Of a stretch of 64,000 nucleotides of DNA, positions 48,541-60,500 are shown piece after piece. Within the stretch, counting starts at the first letter, position 1. Every line of letters starts with the position of its first letter. A program made the position numbers and the translations under genes. A model generated the notes under the pieces. That model saw nothing but the letters and a program-made list of their open reading frames with translations. It was not told the DNA's origin and ran no database searches. The stretch comes from Hydractinia symbiolongicarpus (Eukaryota > Cnidaria > Hydrozoa > Anthoathecata > Hydractiniidae): the NCBI RefSeq assembly GCF_029227915.1, contig NC_079884.1:4156001-4220000 (forward strand), in the 5' to 3' direction.

Positions 48541-50180
48541 ACGACTTTTTAAATTATTTTTTCAGCACTAAAACGCATGAGACTTGTAGTTTTTAAAAAT
48601 GTTTTCATTTTTGATGAGACGCTGAATAAAAGACGTTTAATCGCCGGCAAACGAAAACCCGCCATTTTCCGTAAACCCCGGACTCGGCCCGCATAGTCAA
48701 AATATACAAAGAAAGTACCCAGGGAGTAAACTCATTTCCCGAACGATTTTTTCAATTATCTTTTCAGCACTAAAATGCATAAGACTTGTAGTTTTCAAAA
48801 ATGTTTTCATTTTTGATGAGAGGCTTAATGAAAGAGGTTTAATCGCCGGCACCCGCGATTTCCCGTAAATCCCGGGCTTGGCCCGTATAGTGGAATGTAT
48901 ACAAAGAAAGTACCCAGGGAGTAAACTCATTTCCCGAACGATTTTTTAAATTTTTTTTGCACCACTAAAACGCATGAGACTTGTAGTTTTCAAAAATGTT
49001 TTCATTTTTGATGAGACACTTAATGAAAGAGGTTTAATCGCCGGCACCCGCGATTTCCCGTAAATCCCGGGCTTGGCCCGTATAGTCGAATGTATACAAA
49101 GAAAGTACCCTGTGAGTAAACTGATTTCCAGAACGATTTTTTAATTTATTTTTTCAACACTAAAACGCATGAGACTTGTAGTTTTCAAAAATGTTTTCAT
49201 TTTCGATGACACGCTGAAAAAAAGCAGTTTAATCGCCGGCAAACGAAAACCTGCGATTTCCCTAAATCCCGGACTCGGCCCGTATAGTCAAAAGTATACA
49301 AAGAAAGTACCCAGGGAGTAAACTCATTTCCCGAACGATTTTTTAAATTATTTTTTCACCACTAAAACGCATGAGACTTGTAGTTTTCAAAAATGTTTTC
49401 ATTTTTGATGAGACGCTGAATAAAAAAGATTTAATCGCCGGCAAACGAAAACCTGCGATTTCCCGTAAATCCCGGACTCGGCCCGTATAGTCAAAAGTAT
49501 ACAAAGAAAGTACCCAGGCAGTAAACTCATTTCCCGAACGACTTTTTAAATTATTTTTTCAGCACTAAAACGCATGAGACTTGTAGTTTTTAAAAATGTT
49601 TTCATTTTTGATGAGACGCTGAATAAAAGACGTTTAATCGCCGGCAAACGAAAACCCGCCATTTCCCGTAAACCCCGGACTCGGCCCGCATAGTCAAAAT
49701 ATACAAAGAAAGTACCCAGGGAGTAAACTCATTTCCCGAACGATTTTTTCAATTATCTTTTCAGCACTAAAATGCATAAGACTTGTAGTTTTCAAAAATG
49801 TTTTCATTTTTGATGAGAGGCTTAATGAAAGAGGTTTAATCGCCGGCACCCGCGATTTCCCGTAAATCCCGGGCTTGGCCCGTATAGTCGAATGTATACA
49901 AAGAAAGTACCCTGTGAGTAAACTGATTTCCAGAACGATTTTTTAATTTATTTTTTCAACACTAAAACGCATGAGACTTGTAGTTTTCAAAAATGTTTTC
50001 ATTTTCGATGACACGCTGAAAAAAAGCAGTTTAATCGCCGGCAAACGAAAACCTGCGATTTCCCTAAATCCCGGACTCGGCCCGTATAGTCAAAAGTATA
50101 CAAAGAAAGTACCCAGGGAGTAAACTCATTTCCCGAACGATTTTTTAAATTATTTTTTCACCACTAAAACGCATGAGACT
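48541..50180. repeat. ~1,007-bp repeat (5 monomers)
   Basis: The marker ACGACTTTTTAAATT is at 48541 and 49548, and AAATGCATAAGAC follows in both. Copy 2 lacks one monomer (the GTGGAATG copy with TTTTTTTTGCACC). It joins the 8-bp-deleted head directly to the GTCGAATG, CCCTGTGAG, ACTGATTTCC monomer near 49.85-49.93 kb. Confidence 0.75.
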
Positions 50181-51735
50181 TGTAGTTTTCAAAAATGTTT
50201 TCATTTTTGATGAGACGCTGAATAAAAAAAATTTAATCGCCGGCAAACGAAAACCTGCGATTTCCCGTAAATCCCGGACTCGGCCCGTATAGTCAAAAGT
50301 ATACAAAGAAAGTACCCAGGCAGTAAACTAATTTCCCAAATGATTTTTTGAATTATTATTTCACCACTAGAACCCATGAGACTTGTAGTTTTTAAAAATG
50401 TTTTCATTTTTGATGAGACGCTGAATAAAAGACGTTTAATCGCCGGCAAACGAAAACCCGCCATTTCCCGTAAACCCCGGACTCGGCCCGCATAGTCAAA
50501 ATATACAAAGAAAGTATCCAGGGAGTAAACTCATTTCCCGAACGATTTTTTCAATTATCTTTTCAGCACTAAAACGCATAAGACTTGTAGTTTTCAAAAA
50601 TGTTTTCATTTTTGATGAGAGGCTTAATGAAAGAGGTTTAATCGCCGGCACCCGCGATTTCCCGTAAATCCCGGGCTTGGCCCGTATAGTGGAATGTATA
50701 CAAAGAAAGTACCCAGGGAGTAAACTCATTTCCCGAACGATTTTTTAAATTTTTTTTGCACCACTAAAACGCATGAGACTTGTAGTTTTCAAAAATGTTT
50801 TCATTTTCGATGACACGCTGAAAAAAAGCAGTTTAATCGCCGGCAAACGAAAACCTGCGATTTCCCTAAATCCCGGACTCGGCCCGTATAGTCAAAAGTA
50901 TACAAAGAAAGTACCCAGGGAGTAAACTCATTTCCCGAACGATTTTTTAAATTATTTTTTCACCGCTTAAACGCATGAGACTTGTAGTTTTCAAAAATGT
51001 TTTCATTTTTGATGAGACGCTGAATAAAAAAAATTTAATCGCCGGCAAACGAAAACCTGCGATTTCCCGTAAATCCCGGACTCGGCCCGTATAGTCAAAA
51101 GTATACAAAGAAAGTACCCAGGGAGTAAACTAATTTCCCAAATGATTTTTTGAATTATTATTTCACCACTAGAACCCATGAGACTTGTAGTTTTTAAAAA
51201 TGTTTTCATTTTTGATGAGACGCTGAATAAAAGACGTTTAATCGCCGGCAAACGAAAACCCGCCATTTCCCGTAAACCCCGGACTCGGCCCGCATAGTCA
51301 AAATATACAAAGAAAGTATCCAGGGAGTAAACTCATTTCCCGAACGATTTTTTCAATTATCTTTTCAGCACTAAAACGCATAAGACTTGTAGTTTTCAAA
51401 AATGTTTTCATTTTTGATGAGAGGCTTAATGAAAGAGGTTTAATCGCCGGCACCCGCGATTTCCCGTAAATCCCGGGCTTGGCCCGTATAGTGGAATGTA
51501 TACAAAGAAAGTACCCAGGGAGTAAACTCATTTCCCAAACGATTTTTTAAATTTTTTTTGCACCACTAAAACGCATGAGACTTGTAGTTTTCAAAAATGT
51601 TTTCATTTTTGATGAGACGCTTAATGAAAGAGGTTTAATCGCCGGCACCCGCGATTTCCCGTAAATCCCGGGCTTGGCCCGTATAGTCGAATGTATACAA
51701 AGAAAGTACCCTGTGAGTAAACTGATTTCCAGAAC
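50134..51735. repeat. 802-bp tandem 4-mer (two copies)
   Basis: The copies are about 50134-50935 and 50936-51735. The four monomers include CTGAATAAAAAAAATTT, CAAATGATTTTTTGAATT, CGCATAGTCAAAATATAC and the 8-bp-deleted head with GTGGAATG. The pair is repeated in copy 2 of the 7.41-kb unit (from about 57.55 and 58.35 kb), so it is older than that duplication. Confidence 0.85.
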
Positions 51736-52470
51736 GATTTTTTAATTTATTTTTTCAACACTAAAACGCATGAGACTTGTAGTTTTCAAAAATGTTTTCA
51801 TTTTCGATGACACGCTGAAAAAAAGCAGTTTAATCGCCGGCAAACGAAAACCTGCGATTTCCCTAAATCCCGGACTCGGCCCGTATAGTCAAAAGTATAC
51901 AAAGAAAGTACCCAGGGAGTAAACTCATTTCCCGAACGATTTTTTAAATTATTTTTTCACCACTAAAACGCATGAGACTTGTAGTTTTCAAAAATGTTTT
52001 CATTTTTGATGAGACTCTGAATAAAAAAAATTTAATCGCCGGCAAACGAAAACCTGCGATTTCCCGTAAATCCCGGGCTTGGCCCGTATAGTCGAATGTA
52101 TACAAAGAAAGTACCCTGTGAGTAAACTGATTTCCAGAACGATTTTTTAATTTATTTTTTCAACACTAAAACGCATGAGACTTGTAGTTTTCAAAAATGT
52201 TTTCATTTTCGATGACACGCTGAAAAAAAGCAGTTTAATCGCCGGCAAACGAAAACCTGCGATTTCCCTAAATCCCGGACTCGGCCCGTATAGTCAAAAG
52301 TATACAAAGAAAGTACCCAGGGAGTAAACTCATTTCCCGAACGATTTTTTAAATTATTTTTTCACCACTAAAACGCATGAGACTTGTAGTTTTCAAAAAT
52401 GTTTTCATTTTTGATGAGACTCTGAATAAAAAAAATTTAATCGCCGGCAAACGAAAACCTGCGATTTCCC
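51661..52470. repeat. 405-bp tandem dimer unique to 7.41-kb copy 1
   Basis: ACTGATTTCC occurs at 51721 and 52126, and GAGACTCTGAATAAAAAAAA at about 52011 and 52416. The joining monomer is chimeric: CCTGCG head then CGGGCTTGGCCCG and GTCGAATG, with the exchange inside about 52055-52076. Copy 2 has only one version (59135), so this gain (or loss) postdates the 7.41-kb duplication. Confidence 0.83.
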
Positions 52471-53472
52471 GTAAATCCCGGACTCGGCCCGTATAGTCAA
52501 AAGTATACAAAGAAAGTACCCAGGGAGTAAACTAATTTCCCAAACGATTTTTTGAATTATTATTTCACCACTAGAGCCCATGAGACTTGTAGTTTTTAAA
52601 AATGTTTTCATTTTTGATGAGACGCTGAATAAAAGAAAGTTTAATCGCTTGCGAACGAAAACCCGCGATTTCCCGTAAATCCCGGACTCGGCCCGTATAG
52701 TCAAAAGTATACAAAGAAAGTACCCAGGGAGTAAACTAATTTCCCAAACGATTTTTTGAATTATTATTTCACCACTAGAACCCATGAGACTTGTAGTTTT
52801 TAAAAATGTTTTCATTTTTGATGAGACGCTGAATAAAAGAAGTTTAATCGCCAGCAAACGAAAACCCGCGATTTCCCGTAAATCCCGGACTCGGCCCGTA
52901 TAGTCAAAAGTATACAAAGAAAGTACCCAGGGAGTAAACTCATTTCCGGAACAATTTTTTAAGTTATCTTTTCAGCACTAAAACGCATAAGACTTGTAGT
53001 TTTCAAAAATGTTTTCATTTTTGATGAGAGGCTTAATGAAAGAGGTTTAATCGCCGGCACCCGCGATTTCCCGTAAATCCCGGGCTTGGCCCGTATAGTG
53101 GAATGTATACAAAGAAAGTACCCAGGGAGTAAACTCATTTCCCGAACGATTTTTTAAATTTTTTTTGCACCACTAAAACGCATGAGACTTGTAGTTTTCA
53201 AAAATGTTTTCATTTTTGATGAGACGCTTAATGAAAGAGGTTTAATCGCCGGCACCCGCGATTTCCCGTAAATCCCGGGCTTGGCCCGTATAGTCGAATG
53301 TATACAAAGAAAGTACCCTGTGAGTAAACTGATTTCCAGAACGATTTTTTAATTTATTTTTTCACCACTAAAACGCATGAGACTTGTAGTTTTCAAAAAT
53401 GTTTTCATTTTCGATGACACGCTGAAAAAAGCAGTTTAATCGCCGGCAAACAAAAACCTGCGATTTCCCTAA

Positions 53473-53530
53473 ATCCCGGACTCGGCCCGTATAGTCAAAA
53501 GTATACAAAGAAAGTACCCAGGGAGTAAAC
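53473..53530. other. Chimeric junction: one monomer absent versus copy 2
   Basis: A CCCTAAATCC head is joined to the CTAATTTCCCAAACG type. In copy 2 the same head continues as CTCATTTCCCGAACG, and a further monomer (about 60.54-60.74 kb) intervenes. The offset between copies rises here from 7,010 to 7,211 bp. Confidence 0.8.
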
Positions 53531-53849
53531 TAATTTCCCAAACGATTTTTTGAATTATTATTTCACCACTAGAGCCCATGAGACTTGTAGTTTTTAAAAA
53601 TGTTTTCATTTTTGATGAGACGCTGAATAAAAGAAAGTTTAATCGCTGGCAAACGAAAACCCGCGATTTCCCGTAAATCCCGGACTCGGCCCGTATATTC
53701 AAAAGTATACAAAGAAAGTACCCAGGGAGTAAACTAATTTCCCAAACGATTTTTTGAATTATTATTTCACCACTAGAACCCATGAGACTTGTGGTTTTTA
53801 AAAATGTTTTCATTTTTGATGAGACGCTGAATAAAAGAAGTTTAATCGC

Positions 53850-53885
53850 CAGCAAACGAAAACCCGCGATTTCCCGTAAATCCCA
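53850..53885. other. Chimeric junction: second monomer absent versus copy 2
   Basis: A CGCCAGCAAACG head runs directly into TCCCAGGCTTGGCCGG. In copy 2 (from about 61.05 kb) a whole monomer with TTCCGGAACAATTTTTTAAG and TTTTCAGAAATG separates the two. The offset rises from 7,211 to 7,415 bp. The breakpoint lies in about 30 bp of shared head sequence. Confidence 0.8.
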
Positions 53886-54184
53886 GGCTTGGCCGGTATA
53901 GTCGAATGTATACAAAGAAAGTACCCTGTGAGTAAACTCATTTCCAAAACCATTTTTTAAATTATCTTTTCACCACTAAAACGCATAAGACTTGTAGTTT
54001 TCAAAAATGTTTTCATTTTTGATGAGACGCTGAATAAAAGAAGTTTAATCGCCGGCAAACGAAAACCCGCGATTTCCCGTAAATCCCGGACTAGGTCCGT
54101 ATAATCAAAAGTATACAAAGAAAGTACCCAGGGAGTAAACTCATTTCCCGAACGACTTTTTAAATTATTTTTTCAGCACTAAAA

Positions 54185-56990
54185 CGCAAGAGACTTGTAA
54201 TTTTTAAAAATGTTTTCATTTTTGATGAGACACTGAATAAAAGACGTTTAATCGCCGGCAAACGAAAACCCGCCATTTCCCGTAAACCCCGGACTCGGCC
54301 CGCATAGTCAAAATATACAAAGAAAGTACCCAGGGAGTAAACTCATTTCCCGAACGATTTTTTCAATTATCTTTTAACCACTAAAACGCATGAGACTTGC
54401 AGTTTTCAAAAATGTTTTCATTTTTGATGAGAGGCTTAATAAAAGAGGTTTAATCGGCGGCACCCGCGATTTCCCGTAAATCCCGGGCTTGGCCCGTATA
54501 GTCGAATGTATACAAAGAAAGTACCCAGGAAGTAAACTCATTTCCCGAACGATTTTTTAAATTTTTTTTGCACCACTAAAACGCATGAGACTTGTAGTTT
54601 TCAAAAATGTTTTCATTTTTGATGAGACGCTTAATGAAAGAGGTTTAATCGCCGGCACCCGCGATTTCCCGCAAATCCCGGGCTTGGCCCGTATAGTCGA
54701 ATGTATACAAAGAAAGTACCCTGTGAGTAAACTCATTTCCAGAACGATTTTTTAATTTATTTTTTCAACACTAAAACGCATGAGACTTGTAGTTTTCAAA
54801 AATGTTTTCATTTTTGATGAGACGCTGAATAAAAGAAAGTTTAATCGCTGGCAAACGAAAACCCGCGATTTCCCGTAAATCCCGGACTCGGCCCGTATAT
54901 TCAAAAGTATACAAAGAAAGTACCCAGGGAGTAAACTAATTTCCCAAACGATTTTTTGAATTATTATTTCACCAGTAGAACCCATGAGACTTGTAGTTTT
55001 TAAAAATGTTTTCATTTTTGATGAGACGCTGAATAAAAGAAGTTTAATCGCCAGCAAACGAAAACCCGCGATTTCCCGTAAATCCCGGACTCGGCCCGTA
55101 TAGTCAAAAGTATACAAAGAAAGTACCCAGGGAGTAAACTCATTTCCGGAACAATTTTTTAAGTTATTTTTTCACCACTAAAACGCATGAGACTTGTAGT
55201 TTTCAGAAATGTTTTCATTTTTGATGAGACGCTTAATGAAAGTGGTTTAATCGCCGGCAAACGAAAACCCGCGATTTCTCGTAAATCCCAGGCTTGGCCG
55301 GTATAGTCGAATGTATACAAAGAAAGTACCCTGTGAGTAAACTCATTTCCAAAACCATTTTTTAAATTATCTTTTCACCACTAAAACGCATAAGACTTGT
55401 AGTTTTCAAAAATGTTTTCATTTTTGATGAGACGCTGAAAAAAAGATGTTTAATCGCCGGCAAACGAAAACCCGCGATTTCCCGTAAATCCCGGACTAGG
55501 TCCGTATAATCAAAAGTATACAAAGAAAGTACCCAGGGAGTAAACTCATTTCCCGAACGACTTTTTAAATTATTTTTTCAGCACTAAAACGCAAGAGACT
55601 TGTAATTTTTAAAAATGTTTTCATTTTTGATGAGACGCTGAATAAAAGACGTTTAATCGCCGGCAAACGAAAACCCGCCATTTCCCGTAAACCCCGGACT
55701 CGGCCCGCATAGTCAAAATATACAAAGAAAGTACCCAGGGAGTAAACTCATTTCCCGAACGATTTTTTCAATTATCTTTTAACCACTAAAACGCATGAGA
55801 CTTGCAGTTTTCAAAAATGTTTTCATTTTTGATGAGAGGCTTAATAAAAGAGGTTTAATCGCCGGCACCCGCGATTTCCCGTAAATCCCGGGCTTGGCCC
55901 GTATAGTCGAATGTATACAAAGAAAGTACCCAGGAAGTAAACTCATTTCCCGAACGATTTTTTAAATTTTTTTTGCACCACTAAAACGCATGAGACTTGT
56001 AGTTTTCAAAAATGTTTTCATTTTTGATGAGACGCTTAATGAAAGAGGTTTAATCGCCGGCACCCGCGATTTCCCGCAAATCCCGGGCTTGGCCCGTATA
56101 GTCGAATGTATACAAAGAAAGTACCCTGTGAGTAAACTCATTTCCAGAACGATTTTTTAATTTATTTTTTCAACACTAAAACGCATGAGACTTGTAGTTT
56201 TCAAAAATGTTTTCATTTTTGATGAGACGCTTAATGAAAGAGGTTTAATCGCCGGTAAACGAAAACCCGCGACTTCCCGTAAAATCCGGACTCGGCCCGT
56301 ATAGTCAAAAGTATACAAAGAAAGTACCCAGGGAGTAAACTCATTTCTCGAACGATTTTTTAAATTATTTTTTCACCACTAAAACGCATGAGACTTGTAG
56401 TTTTCAAAAATGTTTTCATTTTTGGTGAGACGCTGAATAAAAGAAGTTTAATAGCCGGCAAACGAAAACCTGCGATTTCCCGTAAATCCCGGACTCGGCC
56501 CGTATAGTCAAAAGTATACAAAGAAAGTACCCGGGGTGTAAACTCATTTCCCGAACGAATTTTTAAATTATTATTTCACCACTAAAGCCCATGAGACTTG
56601 TAGTTTTTAAAAATGTTTTCATTTTTGATGAGACGCTGAATAAAAGAAGTTTAATTGCCGGCAAACGAAAACCCGCGACTTCCCGTAAATCCCGGACTCG
56701 GCCCGTATAGTCAAAAGTATACAAAGAAAGTACCCAGGGAGTAAACTCATTTCCCGAACGATTTTTTAAATTAATTTTCACCACTAAAACGCATGAGACT
56801 TGTAGTTTTCAGAAATGTTTTCATTTTTGATGAGACGTTTAATGAAAGTTGTTTAATCGCCGGCCAACGAAAACCCGCCATTTCCCGTAAACCCCGGACT
56901 CGACCCGCATAGTCAAAATATACAAAGAAAGTACCCAGGGAGTAAACTCATTTCCCGAACGATTTTTTCAATTATCTTTTCACCACTAAA
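54185..56990. repeat. 1,405-bp repeat (7 monomers, two copies)
   Basis: The marker CGCAAGAGACTTGTAATTTT is at 54185 and 55590. The same spacing recurs in copy 2 of the 7.41-kb unit (61600 and 63005). Shared markers are GGACTAGGTCCGTATAATC, ACGACTTTTTAAATT, TTTTAACCACTAAAACG, GACTTGCAGTTTTC and CCAGGAAGTAAACTC. The upper end is approximate: the second copy departs near 56.2-56.3 kb, where GGTAAACGAAAACCCGCGACTTCC monomers appear. Confidence 0.8.
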
Positions 56991-57547
56991 ACGCATGAGA
57001 CTTGCAGTTTTCAAAAATGTTTTCATTTTTGATGAGAGGCTTAATAAAAGAGGTTTAATCGCCGGCACCCGCGATTTCCCGTAAATCCCGGGCTTGGCCC
57101 GTATAGTCGAATGTATACAAAGAAAGTACCCAGGGAGTAAACTCATTTCCCAAACGATTTTTTAAATTTTTTTTGCACCACTAAAACGCATGAGACTTGT
57201 AGTTTTCAAAAATGTTTTCATTTTTGATGAGACGCTTAATGAAAGAGGTTTAATCGCCGGCACCCGCGATTTCCCGTAAATCCCGGGCTTGGCCCGTATA
57301 GTCGAATGTATACAAAAAAGTACCCTGTGAGTAAACTCATTTCCAGAACGATTTTTTAATTTTTTTTTTCAACACTAAAACGCATGAGACTTGTAGTTTT
57401 CAAAAATGTTTTCATTTTTGATGAAACGCTTAATGAAAGAGGTTTAATCGCCGGTAAACGAAAACCCGCGACTTCCCGTAAATCCCGGACTCGGCCCGTA
57501 TAGTCAAAAGTATACAAAGAAAGTACCCAGGGAGTAAACTCATTTCT

Positions 57548-60500
57548 CGAACGATTTTTTAAATTATTTTTTCACCACTAAAACGCATGAGACTTGTAGT
57601 TTTCAAAAATGTTTTCATTTTTGATGAGACGCTGAATAAAAAAAATTTAATCGCCGGCAAACGAAAACCTGCGATTTCCCGTAAATCCCGGACTCGGCCC
57701 GTATAGTCAAAAGTATACAAAGAAAGTACCCAGGCAGTAAACTAATTTCCCAAATGATTTTTTGAATTATTATTTCACCACTAGAACCCATGAGACTTGT
57801 AGTTTTTAAAAATGTTTTCATTTTTGATGAGACGCTGAATAAAAGACGTTTAATCGCCGGCAAACGAAAACCCGCCATTTCCCGTAAACCCCGGACTCGG
57901 CCCGCATAGTCAAAATATACAAAGAAAGTATCCAGGGAGTAAACTCATTTCCCGAACGATTTTTTCAATTATCTTTTCAGCACTAAAACGCATAAGACTT
58001 GTAGTTTTCAAAAATGTTTTCATTTTTGATGAGAGGCTTAATGAAAGAGGTTTAATCGCCGGCACCCGCGATTTCCCGTAAATCCCGGGCTTGGCCCGTA
58101 TAGTGGAATGTATACAAAGAAAGTACCCAGGGAGTAAACTCATTTCCCGAACGATTTTTTAAATTTTTTTTGCACCACTAAAACGCATGAGACTTGTAGT
58201 TTTCAAAAATGTTTTCATTTTCGATGACACGCTGAAAAAAAGCAGTTTAATCGCCGGCAAACGAAAACCTGCGATTTCCCTAAATCCCGGACTCGGCCCG
58301 TATAGTCAAAAGTATACAAAGAAAGTACCCAGGGAGTAAACTCATTTCCCGAACGATTTTTTAAATTATTTTTTCACCGCTAAAACGCATGAGACTTGTA
58401 GTTTTCAAAAATGTTTTCATTTTTGATGAGACGCTGAATAAAAAAAATTTAATCGCCGGCAAACGAAAACCTGCGATTTCCCGTAAATCCCGGACTCGGC
58501 CCGTATAGTCAAAAGTATACAAAGAAAGTACCCAGGGAGTAAACTAATTTCCCAAATGATTTTTTGAATTATTATTTCACCACTAGAACCCATGAGACTT
58601 GTAGTTTTTAAAAATGTTTTCATTTTTGATGAGACGCTGAATAAAAGACGTTTAATCGCCGGCAAACGAAAACCCGCCATTTCCCGTAAACCCCGGACTC
58701 GGCCCGCATAGTCAAACTATACAAAGAAAGTATCCAGGGAGTAAACTCATTTCCCGAACGATTTTTTCAATTATCTTTTCAGCACTAAAACGCATAAGAC
58801 TTGTAGTTTTCAAAAATGTTTTCATTTTTGATGAGAGGCTTAATGAAAGAGGTTTAATCGCCGGCACCCGCGATTTCCCGTAAATCCCGGGCTTGGCCCG
58901 TATAGTGGAATGTATACAAAGAAAGTACCCAGGGAGTAAACTCATTTCCCGAACGATTTTTTAAATTTTTTTTGCACCACTAAAACGCATGAGACTTGTA
59001 GTTTTCAAAAATGTTTTCATTTTTGATGAGACGCTTAATGAAAGAGGTTTAATCGCCGGCACCCGCGATTTCCCGTAAATCCCGGGCTTGGCCCGTATAG
59101 TCGAATGTATACAAAGAAAGTACCCTGTGAGTAAACTGATTTCCAGAACGATTTTTTAATTTATTTTTTCAACACTAAAACGCATGAGACTTGTAGTTTT
59201 CAAAAATGTTTTCATTTTCGATGACACGCTGAAAAAAAGCAGTTTAATCGCCGGCAAACGAAAACCTGCGATTTCCCTAAATCCCGGACTCGGCCCGTAT
59301 AGTCAAAAGTATACAAAGAAAGTACCCAGGGAGTAAACTCATTTCCCGAACGATTTTTTAAATTATTTTTTCACCACTAAAACGCATGAGACTTGTAGTT
59401 TTCAAAAATGTTTTCATTTTTGATGAGACTCTGAATAAAAAAAATTTAATCGCCGGCAAACGAAAACCTGCGATTTCCCGTAAATCCCGGACTCGGCCCG
59501 TATAGTCAAAAGTATACAAAGAAAGTACCCAGGGAGTAAACTAATTTCCCAAACGATTTTTTGAATTATTATTTCACCACTAGAGCCCATGAGACTTGTA
59601 GTTTTTAAAAATGTTTTCATTTTTGATGAGACGCTGAATAAAAGAAAGTTTAATCGCTTGCGAACGAAAACCCGCGATTTCCCGTAAATCCCGGACTCGG
59701 CCCGTATAGTCAAAAGTATACAAAGAAAGTACCCAGGGAGTAAACTAATTTCCCAAACGATTTTTTGAATTATTATTTCACCACTAGAACCCATGAGACT
59801 TGTAGTTTTTAAAAATGTTTTCATTTTTGATGAGACGCTGAATAAAAGAAGTTTAATCGCCAGCAAACGAAAACCCGCGATTTCCCGTAAATCCCGGACT
59901 CGGCCCGTATAGTCAAAAGTATACAAAGAAAGTACCCAGGGAGTAAACTCATTTCCGGAACAATTTTTTAAGTTATCTTTTCAGCACTAAAACGCATAAG
60001 ACTTGTAGTTTTCAAAAATGTTTTCATTTTTGATGAGAGGCTTAATGAAAGAGGTTTAATCGCCGGCACCCGCGATTTCCCGTAAATCCCGGGCTTGGCC
60101 CGTATAGTGGAATGTATACAAAGAAAGTACCCAGGGAGTAAACTCATTTCCCGAACGATTTTTTAAATTTTTTTTGCACCACTAAAACGCATGAGACTTG
60201 TAGTTTTCAAAAATGTTTTCATTTTTGATGAGACGCTTAATGAAAGAGGTTTAATCGCCGGCACCCGCGATTTCCCGTAAATCCCGGGCTTGGCCCGTAT
60301 AGTCGAATGTATACAAAGAAAGTACCCTGTGAGTAAACTGATTTCCAGAACGATTTTTTAATTTATTTTTTCAACACTAAAACGCATGAGACTTGTAGTT
60401 TTCAAAAATGTTTTCATTTTCGATGACACGCTGAAAAAAGCAGTTTAATCGCCGGCAAACAAAAACCTGCGATTTCCCTAAATCCCGGACTCGGCCCGTA

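Larger units (their letters stand above)
50134..57547. repeat. 7.41-kb tandem duplication, copy 1 (~37 monomers)
   Basis: It matches from 57548 onward at 7,414-7,415 bp, with matching segments at 50201/57615, 50496/57910, 51003/58417, 54185/61600 and 56531/63946. It holds two 802-bp 4-mers (about 50.13-51.73 kb), a 405-bp dimer expansion, and a 1,405-bp repeat (54185 and 55590). Compared with copy 2 it has one extra dimer and lacks two separate monomers. Confidence 0.88.
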